Positions 35,401 through 47,649 are shown, counted from the stretch's first letter. The stretch: 64,000 nucleotides of DNA from Nemania diffusa (GCA_038501195.1 JBBPUQ010000002.1:5161001-5225000), one strand, 5' to 3'. The notes: a model not told the origin generated them from the letters alone. Made by a program: numbers and translations.

Positions 35401-35601
35401 TTCTGCTAGCTGACGTCCAATATCCAAGATCTTCCTACTGGCTCGTGCATCGACGAAGTTGTTCTCTCGCTCGTCATCGCTGTCCCGCTGCGATTTGGAC
35501 TTTGATTTGCTAGATCGATTCTTAAGCAGTCCGGACCCGGCTAAGTACTCCTCTTCTAAGCCTCGTCGACGGCCTGATTTGGGTGTTGTTGCTTTCGGCA
35601 T
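32457..35601 (-). CDS. ENP1: ENP1/bystin, pre-40S ribosome assembly factor, about 15 exons
   Basis: Exons (minus, 5' to 3'): 35601-35104, 35044-35042 (tentative), 34898-34794, 34599-34528, 34201-34167, 34073-33956, 33899-33814, 33687-33631, 33476-33460, 33383-33346, 33295-33264, 33175-33116, 33038-32896, 32819-32773 and 32609-32457. They sum to 1464 nt, 487 residues (yeast Enp1 has 483). Signature blocks: FVDARASRKILDIGRQLAEE, KVIEVYTKIG, SRYKSGKLPKAFKILP, WEDIIQLTKPENWTPNA, FLNMVLLERV, LNVHLFDALRKSLYKSAAFF, LVESGATLRQAHIISAVL, SIPVLHS, LLDKRYALP, DALVFHFLRFR, LPVIWHQT, RYKNEITEDQ and IGPEIRRELL. Enp1/bystin escorts pre-40S particles from nucleolus to cytoplasm and acts in 20S pre-rRNA processing. 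The frame is intact despite very short exons. One intron (34793-34600) fits only a stwintron model. Convergent with KRR1, divergent from HGH1. Confidence 0.93.
34600..34793 (-). other. ENP1: Stwintron in ENP1
   Basis: On the minus strand, G at 34793 is followed by an internal intron 34792-34711 (GTGCGT donor, GCTAAT branch, CGTAG acceptor) and then TGAGTT at 34710. Removal reconstitutes a GTGAGT donor for the external intron, which ends CACATAG at 34600 with an ACTAAC branch. The junction reads VYTKI then GLFLSRYKSG, the conserved bystin sequence. Confidence 0.8.
35042..35044 (-). other. ENP1: Candidate 3-nt microexon (ATT) in ENP1
   Basis: Between two well-formed introns, 35103-35045 (GTGAGT donor, ACTAAC branch, CATAG acceptor) and 35041-34899 (GTATGT donor, CTAAC branch, TATAG acceptor), lies ATT. 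It would add the Ile of an LADLIL-type motif. A single larger intron omitting it also keeps frame, so this is tentative. Confidence 0.5.
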
Positions 35602-36013
35602 TGTGTATTATATGCTTAATAAATGATACGATTAATCCTGAAGTAGTATTCCGATAGGTTCTCTCGGAATGGTATCGTAGGCGTCTCAAATCCAACCGGT
35701 CTGCGGGTTCGGTTGCTATTTAGAAACTGATAATTTACAAAATTAAAAAATCCAAGTGGGGCCCCGCGCCTCCAAATCAATCATTCCGTCCAATTAGCGG
35801 TCATATTTAGCTTGGTACCCACCTACCCCTCTGTTATCGGTGTTATCAGCGTTCTCTCAAAAAAGTCGTGTTAATGAGCCCCTCCATGACATATCTCCTA
35901 CCTAGATACTCTAAGCTCCCGCCTGCTGCAGTGCCCAGTCCGAACTTCAACAAATTTGAATTTCACTACGGATATTGCCTACATTGTGTTGGTCTTTAAC
36001 CTGAAATTCCATT
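35602..36013. promoter_or_regulatory. Divergent ENP1/HGH1 promoter interval
   Basis: 412 bp separate the two start codons, so both genes share this region. It contains AT-rich tracts near 35730-35750 and 35850-35870 and a GC block near 35760. No specific factor site was assigned. Shared control of two translation-related genes is plausible. Confidence 0.5.
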
Positions 36014-37345
36014 ATGGCTACTGAGTTAGACGAGGTAGGTAATCCACAGAAAACCAAAAAAAAAAACATTTTGGGTCAGCTGAATCTCAATGTTCACAGT
36101 TAGTTGGCTTGATAGTCGATCCGAATCCCCAAGTCCGGCTCCTCGCTGCAGAGCATCTCGTGCCATATTCGATATCACAACCCAACATTTTCAAAAGCGA
36201 AAATCTCAAGCCCATTCATAATTTAAAGCTTCTAATCAAAGATCTTCCAGTATGTTATAAGAATCTCATCCCGTTGTAACGAGCCTAATGCATAAAGGTG
36301 AACTAATCAGGCGTCCCATTTACCAGAATAATGCTGAGCATATTATTACAATTCTCATTAATCTCTCCGCCGATCATGAGATACTCGAGAATTTAACCGC
36401 AGACGACAAGTTCATATCCGAGGTTTTGAGACAAATCATTGTAAGCACATAAACCTATAAGGGGTTACAATATCATCTTTGCTCAGTCAGTTCGATAGGT
36501 AGCGGCCTCACTAATATTTGCGACGATAGATCCCTACCGAGCCCAATGCAAACCTTTTGTCTATGCTGCTTGCCAATCTTGCTAAATCTGATTCTCTCAA
36601 AACAATTTTGCACAAAAAGCAACCTCCGCCAGACGAACTCAAGTCTGATGGCCTAGTTATAAACCAGCTAGTTGATCTTTTCGTGAAAGAAGCAGCGTAC
36701 AACAAGCATGCCGATTTCGATCATCTGTCATATCTATTCGCTGATCTCACCAAACATGCCGAGATACGGCGTCACTTTGTCCGCAGGCAAGAATACGATG
36801 GCGTCATCCCCATCACGAAGCTCAAAGTCTTCACGGAGCATAAGTCAAACATTCGGCGAAAGGGAGTCGCGTCAACTATCAAAAATGTAGCCTTTGATGT
36901 GCCATCACACCCGCTCTTCGTCTCCGAAGATGACATCGATATTTTGCCTTACATCTTATTGCCTATCACCGGGAACGAGGAGTACGACTTAGAAGAGACA
37001 ATGGCTATGCTGCCGGATCTACAACTACTTCCCCCAGATAAGCAGCGCGATTCAGATCCCAATATTATCCAGACACATGTCGAAACCCTATTACTCTTGA
37101 CAACAACACGTGAGACTCGAGAACGCATGCGTGAGATCAAGGTATATCCGATCATAAGGGAGACGCATGCGCGGGTACATGATGAAGGCGTCCAGGACGC
37201 CTGCGACCGTTTAGTGCAAGTACTCATGCGGGATGAAGAAGACGAGAAGCCAATATCACGCGTGGAGGACCTCGGGGAAGTCAAAGAGGGCGAACGACAC
37301 GTCGAAGATGACGAAGACGACGACGATGAGATATTAGAGGTTTAG
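36014..37345 (+). CDS. HGH1: HGH1 family protein (eEF2 folding chaperone adaptor)
   Basis: Four exons: 36014-36034, 36100-36249, 36327-36440 and 36530-37345, total 1101 nt, 366 residues. The N-terminus MATELDELVGLIVDPNPQVR, the HEAT-like repeats (LLAAEHLVPYS, ILINLSADHEIL, ANLLSMLLANLAKSD), FEHK-like and RRKGVASTIKNVAFD segments and the very acidic C-terminal tail match Hgh1/FAM203. Yeast Hgh1 works with TRiC/CCT and Hsp90 to fold elongation factor 2. The second intron is the least certain boundary: family members usually have a Pro-Ile-x-x-Asn-Ala segment here, and the sequence just upstream of the chosen acceptor encodes something like it in another phase. Start codon lies 412 bp from that of ENP1. 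Confidence 0.85.
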
Positions 37346-40300
37346 GGGGTATCATTCCATCTCCTCTTCCCGCGTGCCAAGTCTTGTACATCTCATTGGT
37401 GAGATAATAGCGGCCGCCGTGTTAGTCTCTCGGATATCCTGTGACACTACGAAACTGTAGCTAGTCGTGAAAGGGGAATGCCGCCCAATGAAGAGGGTTC
37501 CCGGGCGGAACCGTAGACTTGCGGCGTAGCCGTCCGCTAGGAGAGCTATTTTAGCTACTAGCTAACCGCGAATCGGTTGCGGCTCTCGGTGTCCATATAC
37601 GATTTCGCGGCCTTAGAGACCTAGAAGGAATCAATCTGAAACGGATGTCGGCCCCGTGCCAGCTTTCTTGGTCACAGAGGGTCGTTTTGCGTATCTATGT
37701 GTGCAGGATGCAAGTATTCAGTCCCATACGAAATCTGCTGTTCCTCCTTAGTAATGGCCCCTACTCGGATCTAAAACCATGCTATAGTTGTTTGGTTGGC
37801 AAACTATACTTTGCAACCAGAAAATACCTTATAACTTGAATTCCTAGATTACCACAAACTCACCTTGCTACGCTAAATAATTAGAGGCGGGTGATAAAGC
37901 TTGTGTTGCTTATAGTTTCCAAATTCCACTTCTCTCTAACATCATGCAGATGTATGTATGGCAGGTCACTAGTGCTATCAGAAGCTGAAGTTAGAACCGC
38001 CTGTCTAACTCTTTTGATTCTCTGCAAGTGGGTTGCGTCAGGAAATCCTACTCCGGTGCTCATGTGACGATGAATTAGATAGGGAGCTTCGGAAGCCAAT
38101 GATAGCAGCCCTATTGTTGTACTTGAAAATATGCTTGTAATACTTGCCACCCCCATCTCAGCTGTAGTTCATGATACATATCGGGTAACCCGGTGAGGAA
38201 CAAGAAGACGGTCTAATTCCTCCAAAATCTGCGCAAGTGAATAGGCTCACGCGCCGAGTCTCAAGACTGACTGGTGATTTTTTTCTATCTAATGTACTTA
38301 GCAATATATTAGCCACCTCGCCTATATTTGTAATGCCCTCTGTGTACATATTCTTTTGTCACTCTTTCAACTGCGAATACAGTAACTGGCTGTAGGCAAT
38401 CAAGGGTACGAATTGACAACGCTCTGCTTTTCCCCCATAACAATGGTGTAACTTAGAGTGCTGCGGTCCCATCCCGGGACATCTCAATGCTTTAAACTAT
38501 ATAGGGGCTGATTTCAGGACTGTAAAGACTGATTTCCTAGTCCAGTAGCCGTTTTCAAACCTCAAGTCTTCCACTGTAGATCGGAAAGAAACGGCTTGGC
38601 TCTTCTCTTGTTATTCTTGGACTCGGTATTGCTCTAAGACTCCTCCGAGACAGCCTAACTAAGCCCCGTAGCAGTCGGCTTTTCATTAGGATGTAAGGCC
38701 GATTTGGGATTCTTGAATAAAGAAAGAAATGAAAAGACAAGCGGCTAGTTCCATTCCACGTAAGGATTACATGAGTTGGTGTAACAGAAATTGACTATTG
38801 GATGGGGGGCTCCGTGAGTATTGGCACCAATGTTATGAAAATAGACTCAATGATACAGTGCCTATAATTGCGTCTGGTCTCTCAGCCACTAGAATCGTTC
38901 AAGCCAGGGCGTAATTCTATGGAGGAAAGGCTTTCAGCTTAGACTCCTACCTTAGGAGTGACGAGTATCGAATGACCCCAGAAAATATGGCCTCGATCGT
39001 TGCAATAGAGGCGCGTGGTCGAATGCGCGGTTCTCATTGGTCAGGCACCGGCTAGTCGGCTCTCCCGCAATATATTTGCATTTACCTACTAACCTTAAAC
39101 TACTCGTTTTTCGTATGTAATGCCCCAGCAGGATCAACCCTTGCATGACAGTACCATTTATGATTATTGACATATGCATCGTATAACTAAGCCCCCGCAG
39201 TTATATTCGCATATCTGAAGTCCTGGGCTTTAAGGTTAGTAGGCAGATAAGCAGTGTCACTACGGAGATTTAATGCTCTTGGCTTACTGCTCTTGGTCAC
39301 TCAATGTGTAGTATTTTTGGTGCTGTCATCGCAGTACCGGCTTGGCTAAGTCTTATTTTGACTGTATGTTGAATCTCGAATTTATTCATTTTGGCGTTGT
39401 GATGTTAAAATGCATCAAATCCAAGCAGACGGTTGCATACTCGTGGCGTTCCACTCCTAGCCAATCGAATACCCTGAATGGGGAAACGTGCGGCTTTCAG
39501 CAACCCTCATTCGTCCCTAACGTCATAGGCCCTCGGTATCTTAATCGGGGCTTGTCCCCATTCGGAAAGGCGTCTCCGCGGCGCGACTAGGGTCTAGCGT
39601 GTGGACTACTTCTCAGCCTCGAACCTTTGCCCAACAACATCCCGTCTTTACATACACCACCCCCGATGATATGTAAGTATACCACCTACCTGAGAGCTTG
39701 GCCGCTCGCTTCGCAGACCCTTCTATCAGGCTTCCATTGCAGATCCTGCAGGCAGGGATCCAGACAGTCCACACTGGTCCGCGTCACGACGCCGAAGCAA
39801 GTTAGCCAACTGTTACCAACATTGAACTGTGGTCTCCTATGCGTCTCGAATCGTCCCACCACTTATTTTCGCTGGATTTCCATCGCGTAACGAAATATGC
39901 GTTATAGCTTTGCACCCACGTACCTCTCCGTGCACTGCGAAAGGCGTGGCTTGACAAGCAGTGCACCATTCAACGGCCAGCGAACCGCCAGGTCTCAGTG
40001 TGCGTTCCCAGATCATCTTAGGATTAGATGCTCATAGCCATCCTCCAGTACGACGTATGCAAAGCCCCAGGCTTTCAAATGGCCAGGCTTGTTCTCATTC
40101 TGCCTACGCAGTATGTATATGCATTGTACCCTCATCCCGCAACTTAGAACGCATGCCAAGTTGTAACATGTTGATTGGACATGGTGGCGTCCCAGTCCTG
40201 GGAATTACATTGTTTCGATGGCTCCAAGCGACACTCAGCTAGGCTTAGTGTGCCTGCTAAGCACGTAAAATAAACTCACCTAGCATGGTAGGCCGGACGT

Positions 40301-41005
40301 ACCGCGGCTTGGGATGGCACACCACGCTGCCCACCATTGCGGTCCCGACATGTAGGTACATACTTGGAAAGCTGCGCCAAGTATATCAATTTGATTGCGA
40401 AGCACTCGATACACAGAATAAGGCCTACAATAATCAGCGCCGGCATGTCGTCACCGGTCAATCCCGCTGACTTGGTACTGCGCTGAGGGCCCTGTACTGG
40501 TAACTCAGTTGGGCGAATAAAGGTTGGAGATCGTAGTGCCAGAAAGGGCTAATGGCCGTAACATAAAATCTTATTTCATATACATACATTGGACCCGTCT
40601 TTTTCGCCTTATGCACCGAGGCGGACAAGCTAACGGTAACTCCCAACTCCCAGATTTAGTAGGTAACTAAACTAGGCCCTGTTTTTTTTTCTTTGACCTG
40701 TATGTACTTCGGATACGTACAGTGACACCACATATCCCTTCTACTAACATGCAGCAAGGATTTGCTGGGAACTCTCCTAGTCATGTTGTTGATGCAGGAG
40801 TATAATACAGACCCCTCCCCCTTCGTACCCATGTGCTTCTTCGTGCCCAGGTAGGAGCCAGACCAGCACCTGAAAACTGACCGTTCTCTCGTCGTCAAGT
40901 TCTACGTAGACGGAAACTTTCTTTTAAATTTACCGTCTACTATTTTATTCCTTCATACCTGTTTCCTGTCTCTGAGGGAATATAATCACGCTCCCCAACC
41001 GAGCC
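37346..41005. other. 3.7-kb gap without a supported gene
   Basis: The longest gene-free stretch in the window. Only short frames on both strands, none with a recognisable domain. No terminal repeats or transposase fragment could be recognised by eye, though a heavily mutated element is possible. The right end (about 40700-41005) should hold the phosphate-transporter promoter. Confidence 0.4.
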
Positions 41006-43188
41006 ATGTCGGAAGAGACAGCTCACGACGCCGCGGCGCCTCCCGCGGCGGTTGCGAAGAAAACGGCCGGCGGCAACAATGCCTACCACAACTTTCACAA
41101 TGACTTCCTCCACATTCAGGACCCTAACGAGCGTCGACGCCTTGCACTCGCGGAGATTGACAAGGCTCCCTTTGGATGGTATCATGTGAGGTACGCAACA
41201 ACCAACTCCCGGCATCGATTTGCGCGTCGTGCCTCATCTAACGGATCATAGAGCATGTGTCGTAGCCGGCGTTGGCTTCTTCACCGACTCCTATGATATC
41301 TTCGTCGTCAGTTTACTCAATATCATGTTGGGAATCGTCTACTTTCAAGATACGAAGGGAAAGCTTAACGCAAACTCGGACAACGCGATCAAGCTAGCGA
41401 CCTCGGCTGGCACCGTCGTTGGCCAGCTTGGCTTTGGTTACCTTGCTGATCATGTCGGCCGAAAGAAGATGTACGGTCTAGAGCTGATCGTGATCATCTT
41501 CGCGACTATCGGTCAGGCCCTTGCTTCCGGCTCGCCCTCAGTCAACATTGTCGGCGTGATTATTTTCTGGCGTGTGCTTCTCGGTGTCGGTATTGGAGGA
41601 GATTACCCCCTTTCTAGTATTATCACATCCGAGTTCGCGACTACCAAATGGCGTGGTGCTATGGTAAGATTTCCAAAGTCCTTCACCCCCTATTATGATA
41701 TGTGGAGGGAGCAGGTCTGCCTAATAAGCAGTTAAATGCTTCGTAGACCTCTCAGTCGCTCTGCTGCCGAAACTTACAATAACTAACGCTGCATAATTCG
41801 ATAGATGGGTGCTGTTTTTGCTCAGCAAGGCATCGGTCAACTTACTGCTGCCTTTGTAATGCTATTCCTCACGCTCGGCTTCAAGCAGGCTCTGTCTCAG
41901 TCTCCTGGAATCGGCCAATGCGATGGCTATTGTGCTATTGCCGTGGACAAGATGTGGAGAGCTCTAGTTGGCTTCGGCGCCGTCCCAGCAGCCATTGCTC
42001 TTTACTACCGACTAACAATCCCAGAGACACCTGTAAGTTTTCATGTAGACAAAACATGATATGACTAAGCTAACATTAAACAGCGATAGTGAGTTATCCC
42101 CGGTACCGTTTTATTGTTTTGTGAAAAGCTTGGAGCAAAAGGGACCGTTTCGAGGTCAAATGTTGTCCTAAAGGCTTACTACAATTTGCCAAACCCGCAC
42201 ATATCACGGTTAAAAATCAAAATGGTAATAACTGACTTTGGGCAATATAGCACCTTCGATGTCAGCCGCGATGTTGAGAAGGCTGCAGAAGACGTCAAGG
42301 CATATATGTCTGGCAAGAGCGAGGGTCTTCCCGATGATGTTTCTCGTGTTCAGAATCGCATTGCAGCCCAAGAGCAGATGCAAATCCCTAAGGCGAGCTG
42401 GAGCGATTTCTTCCGACATTACTCAATTCGCAAAAACGCCATACTACTATTTGGCACTGCGGGCTCATGGTTCCTCTTAGATGTTGCTTGTAAGTATTAT
42501 GTTTGAAGTTAGGATGTTAGCAGTATGCTAATGATCCCTAGTCTATGGAGTCTCTCTCAACAACGCTTCTATCCTAGAGACTATCGGCTATTCAACCAAT
42601 GGCACTAAGACCACCTACGACTTTCTCTACAAGACCTCCATCGGCAATCTTATCATCGTACTCGCGGGAGCTGTGCCGGGCTACTGGGTGTCTGTCGCTA
42701 CTCTTGATACATTAGGCCGAAAGACGATCCAGATGGGCGGTTTCATCATCCTAACCATCCTGTTTATCGTATGGGGATTCTCCTATAACTATATTTCGGA
42801 GCATGCCAGGCTCGCCATCTTTGTCCTAGCCCAATTTTTCTTCAACTTCGGCCCCAACATGACGACATTCATCATCCCCGGTGAGGTGTTCCCTACCCGC
42901 TACCGATCAACCTCTCACGGTATCTCGGCCGCCTCGGGTAAGATTGGATCTATCATCGGCCAGGGTGCCATCGCCACCCTTCGCTACAGAGACAACAGCA
43001 CCTGGTTGAACCACGTGCTCCAGATCTACGCCCTGTTCATGTTGCTCGGCATCTTCACGACCCTCTGCGTCCCCGAAACCAAGCGGAAGACGCTCGAGGA
43101 GCTGTGCGGCGAAGACCAACCCTTACCTCCGGTTGTTATGGATGACAACGGCAGCGGCAGCCATGAGAAGAGACCGGAATCTCTCTAG
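41006..43188 (+). CDS. PHO84: PHO84-type inorganic phosphate:H+ symporter
   Basis: Six exons: 41006-41190, 41252-41663, 41805-42032, 42084-42088, 42251-42489 and 42542-43188. They total 1716 nt, 571 residues. An MFS transporter of the phosphate:H+ symporter group. TM1 starts ACVVAGVGFFTDSYDIF, followed by FGYLADHVGRKKMYG, the family signature VGIGGDYPLSSIITSE, and WRGAM joined to MGAVFAQQG. A central cytosolic loop follows (RYTFDVSRDVEKA), then the second six-TM half with FFNFGPNMTTFIIPGEVFPTR. It should bring phosphate across the plasma membrane under phosphate limitation. The fourth exon is only 5 nt (CGATA), coding Arg and part of Tyr in PETPRYTFDV, which is conserved in the family. No aberrant stop; predicted active. 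Confidence 0.92.
42084..42088 (+). other. PHO84: 5-nt microexon in the phosphate transporter gene
   Basis: CGATA lies between intron 42033-42083 (GTAAGT donor, GCTAAC branch, CAG acceptor) and intron 42089-42250 (GTGAGT donor, TATAG acceptor). It restores the conserved Arg-Tyr before TFDV and the correct phase. Confidence 0.8.
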
Positions 43189-44465
43189 TTTACCTCTTGA
43201 GTCGGAAGGATTGAGGTCACAAGACCTCGGTGCCAAGATGTCTCTCATTTGATTCAAGGTGTTATATATATTTTTGTAAGAAAACGGTGTGGGGACTTAA
43301 TGTTAAACGAGCGGCTGGGGAGTTTATAAGAGATCATGAAGATAATTTCAATATATACCAAACTCTCTTATGATAAAGTAGGCTTATGCTTCTCAGGTAG
43401 TTTACAATATCTTACTTAGAGTCGAATACGCAACAATGGAAATATAGCTATTATCTCATAAATAATGGCCGGATTTTAATACACGTTGGCTTAGACATTC
43501 AGAGCCACACTTGGGGCATGCGACTTATGGCTGTAGTTGGCTTCGATTTATTCTCTTGATTTATATACTCGTCTCGCGGAGTATAAGCTTCTTCCATCAT
43601 CGGTAGATTGAGAATTACTCTCATATCTAACTTCAAGACTCGCATCCTAATTTTGAGTTTTAAGTACATCGCAGGATCAGAAAGCCCCCATTGAAATGCG
43701 TAGGGCACGGTCGTATTAGGATATCATGACCCGGTCCCCGTCCTCTGTATCGAGCTATCAGGTAAGAAGGCGAAGTCAAAACGAATACACATTTTTAGAT
43801 AAAATTACAGTGAGACGATTTCTGGCTATGTTTTATCTTATGAGAGACTAAGTGATACAATGAGCGCAAATTAGGTAGACTGGTCTAGACTAAATGAATA
43901 GGTACCTACCGGGTAGGTTCTGCGACCTTGATGAATATTATCGCTATCCTTTTATCCGAGGTGCCGAGATAGAGCTCGCTGATAAGATTCCCGATCCCCC
44001 AGAATTTCAGAAACCGGGGTGGCGTCTGTGGTCGGGGCACCGGGATTCTGTTTCGGGGCTAGCTCTAGTGTTAGCGTGGGTAGTGGGACCACTATCTGGT
44101 AACGATCTCCAATTGCCACCAGCTGATTTGAAAAGCCTCGTGAGTTAGTTAGACCATCTACCTCCCGACACAGGAGTCTATTACATAGCGCGACACCTAT
44201 TTGTTGCTCTTTCATTTCTCTCCTTGTTGCCCGTAATAGAGTAACTGCATTTATTCTCTAGACCTCATGTTTGACCTGTTTTATGATACCTAGAATTCAC
44301 ACATCCCTGCATTTCTCTTGCGGTGTGACATCATCAACTTGGCTAAAACAACTCCGAATCTCATCCTCGGCAATTCAGACACTCACCGCGCTTGAATGAA
44401 ATCCACACACAATTGATCGTCAAAACACAAACAGTTATCAGTCATAGCTCACTAATTCTTTCAAC
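43189..44465. other. Intergenic, no gene seen
   Basis: AT-rich. A frame at 43894-44148 (84 codons) lacks any recognised feature. The right end holds the promoter of the flavocytochrome gene. Confidence 0.4.
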
Positions 44466-46267
44466 ATGCCACCTCTCTCAGGAGTCGAGGTCGCGAAACA
44501 CGATGACAAGGAGTCTTGCTGGGTCGTGATACACGTACGTGACTTTTCTTTGAAGGCACATGCTACTTGGCTTGGGGACTGACCTGAGTTACTTCGATAG
44601 GGAAAAGCATACGATGTTACCGAATTTCTACCGGGTGCGTTTAAGATGTCTTACGAATAAAAGCAAGGCTTCTCAGAATTACTAACATGAAAATGCAGAA
44701 CATCCCGGCGGGATGAAAATCATATTAAAATATGCCGTGAGTATCATTTCGCCTGGGTATAGGGCTTGATGTGCTGACCAAAGCGCCGAAAGGGAAAAGA
44801 TGCAACGGAGGAGTTTGATCCAATTCACCCTCCGGATACACTAGACAAGTACCTAGACAAATCCAAGCACCTAGGCCCCGTCGACATGAACACTGTCGCC
44901 AGGGTAGAGGAAGTCGAAGATCCAGATGAGGCTGCACGGCAGCAGCGCATCAAAGACAAGCCTCTGCTTTCGCAATGCTACAATCTAATGGATTTCGAGT
45001 CCGTCGCTAAGAACGTGATGAAGAAGACAGCGTGGGGATACTACTCTAGTGCGGCTGATGATGAAATAGTGCGTACCTATTTACCCCTTTTCTTCTGCGA
45101 TTCCAGATATCATCATGAAAACCAAATAAAGCTTGACCTAACTCTTAACCACACTTATGCGGGATCGCTACTGACGCTGGGACATTCTAGACACTCCGAG
45201 AGAACCATGAGGCCTTCCACCGGATATGGTTCCGGCCGAAAATCCTTGTGGACGTCAAACACGTCGACTTCAGCACGACCATGCTCGGCACAAAGGTTGA
45301 CATGCCCTTCTACGTGACAGCCACAGCCCTCGGAAAGCTCGGACACCCGGAGGGCGAGGTGGTCCTGACGCGTGCGGCACACAAGCACAACGTGGTGCAG
45401 ATGATCCCGACGCTCGCGTCGTGCTCCTTCGACGAGATCGTGGACGCACGGCGCGGCGATCAGGTGCAGTGGCTGCAGCTGTACGTGAACGCGGACCGGG
45501 CCATCACGGAGCGCATCGTTCGGCACGCCGAGGCGCGCGGGTGCCGGGGACTCTTCATCACCGTCGACGCGCCGCAGCTCGGGCGCCGCGAGAAGGACAT
45601 GCGTTCCAAGTTCGTCGACCAGGGTTCGAGCGTGCAGGGCGGGCAGGACACAGACACGTCGCAGGGCGCGGCGCGCGCCATCTCCTCCTTCATCGACCCG
45701 TCGCTCTCCTGGGCCGACATCCCCTGGTTCCGCTCCATCACCAACATGCCCATCGTGCTCAAGGGCGTGCAGCGCGCCGAGGACGTGGTCAAGGCGGCCG
45801 AGTGCGGCGTCCAGGGCGTGGTGCTCTCGAACCACGGCGGCCGCCAGCTCGAGTTCGCGCGCTCGGGCGTCGAGGTCCTCGCCGAGACCATGCCCGTGCT
45901 GCGCTCCCTGGGCCTCGAGAACAAGATCGAGGTCTACGTCGACGGCGGCGTGCGCCGCGCCACCGACATCCTCAAGGCCCTGTGCCTCGGCGCCAAGGGC
46001 GTCGGCATCGGCCGCCCGTTCCTCTACGCCATGTCGGCGTACGGCCTCGACGGCGTCGACCGCGCCATGCAGCTCCTGCGGGACGAGCTGGAGATGGGCA
46101 TGCGCCTCATCGGATGCACGAGTGTCGACCAGCTCAACCCCTCGCTCATCGACACGCAGAATCTCGGCAGCCATATCACCAACGTGCCGGTTGATAGTCT
46201 CGGGCATAAGGTCTACGATGCCCTTGCGACGCCGGCGTGGAAGGCGCCCAAGTCATCGAAGCTGTGA
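44466..46267 (+). CDS. CYB2: Flavocytochrome b2-type FMN-dependent 2-hydroxy-acid dehydrogenase
   Basis: Five exons: 44466-44534, 44601-44634, 44699-44736, 44793-45068 and 45191-46267, total 1494 nt, 497 residues. The N-terminal cytochrome b5 domain (residues 1 to ~80) has heme ligands in EHPGG and in DPIHPPD. The FMN barrel has FYVTATAL, LQLYVN, ITVDAP, VLKGVQ and the signature SNHGGRQLE, covering the Tyr, Asp, Lys, His and Arg residues used by L-lactate dehydrogenase (cytochrome). The reaction is oxidation of L-lactate or a related 2-hydroxy acid with electrons passed through heme to cytochrome c. Yeast Cyb2 has a mitochondrial presequence, whereas this protein starts directly at the b5 fold (MPPLSGVEVAKH), so it may be cytosolic or a paralogue with another substrate. 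The last exon is strikingly GC-rich at third positions compared with the upstream exons. Confidence 0.9.
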
Positions 46268-47649
46268 GGAATTAGCTTGGGTTGGATCGAGGGACTTGCA
46301 ACAGCGATAATTCTCATCGGAAGCAGCTCAACTCGTTAGTGCCTGAATATTGTCAGTCACGTATACTAGGTCATTGTCAATGCGCCTCGCACCTCATTAT
46401 CCTACACGCGACGAAATTTGCCACCCAGCGGGCATATGTGTACAATCTTAGCAACACGGCAGTTTGGATAGATGTAGATTTTAAGACAGTCATGGGTCAG
46501 ATTGGTTGTACTTTCTATAGCTTTTATGCGATCCCTCATTATTCTTTCTTAGATGTGTGTATATACTATGTACACTTAGGAGGGCCATACAGAAGTGTAT
46601 GTTTTTCGTCTTCCTGAGCAAGCTCCTTGGAAGTAAATTAGTTGAGAAACGTTTGAACCCTCGTATTACTTGAATCACTTTTTCAAAACAGCCATGCACT
46701 CGCCGAAGCGACCGATTCTGTGCCTAGAAGGGAATTCTCTATGCTTCTCAAGTGGGTTGAGATTGTGCTTGCTCCGGTTCTATTGGGCTGTCACCACTGA
46801 CGGCACGGGGGCTGGAGAAGTATAAATGTTGAGCATCGTTATTAAATATAAACCTCTACTCGCACAATTAGATTAATTAATTAGTAATATTGAATGCCCG
46901 GCCTCTGCTGACTCATTGTGGTAGTGCAACGGTCTCACCGTTCCGTCTCCTCCGGCATCGCCGCCGGTGCTCCGTCTTACCATCGGCTTCTAGACTCCAC
47001 CAGATCACCATATTAAATAACAGGTTCCATCGGACCTCCGGAGCATCCTACTCATCCTGCTCCGGAGAATACCGTCTCTGCTTCGTCTACACCCCCTCCC
47101 TCCCTTTTGCTGAACACCCTGGGTCCACCGTTACCTTATACAACAGCTATTATTGGGCTAACCAAGGTTCACCATACCCACATTAGACGCGCTCCAATCA
47201 CCTCTGCCGTGCATCCATTTTCAGTACGTCAGTTGTGTGGAGTACGGTAACTTTTAGACGTGTTCTTCCATCAATAAAGCAAATGGAAGTCTCCTAATGC
47301 GGCCCGACTGCTCGCCAACTTATAGCAACTTCCCTAAACAGAAACATCGCCATGACAAGGTCTAGGCCGAAGCAGGGGAGTGCGATGGAGCCGTGCCCCA
47401 GATGTTGGACTTAAGTTCCCTTTCCCCACGGGGAGTCAGGTGGTCTTGGCACTAGCTCCCCAGTAACGAAAGCTCATAGGCGCTGTAGAGAAGTGCAGGC
47501 ATCCGGGGATAATACTTGACAATAGGTCGCACGGACGAAGGTCGAGACTAGGGGGTATTCACAATATAAAAAGAAGCGAGTGTCGCTTTGAGAAAGTCAG
47601 GGAGGTTTATTCCTAAGACCTTAATAGTAATTCGTCCAGTCCCTGAAAT
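46268..47649. other. Intergenic, promoter side of the alpha-galactosidase gene
   Basis: No gene recognised. Near 47425 (complement) and 47502 there are GTGGGG and CCGGGG hexamers that fit the CreA/CRE-1 consensus SYGGRG, compatible with glucose repression of the downstream glycosidase. Two short sites alone are weak evidence. Confidence 0.35.

Noticed and set aside
36250..36326. Alternative HGH1 acceptor at about 36310 giving an RPIYQNNA junction closer to the family consensus
   Set aside because: It needs the preceding exon to end in a different phase and no suitable donor was found; the acceptor at 36326 keeps the frame, so it was preferred with a caution.
37346..41005. Possible degenerate transposon in the 3.7-kb gap
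   Set aside because: No terminal repeats, transposase motif or reverse-transcriptase motif could be seen by eye.
45155..46207. 350-codon minus-strand frame opposite the flavocytochrome gene
   Set aside because: Composition is a mirror of GC-rich codons and shows no domain; the plus strand has the full catalytic signature.
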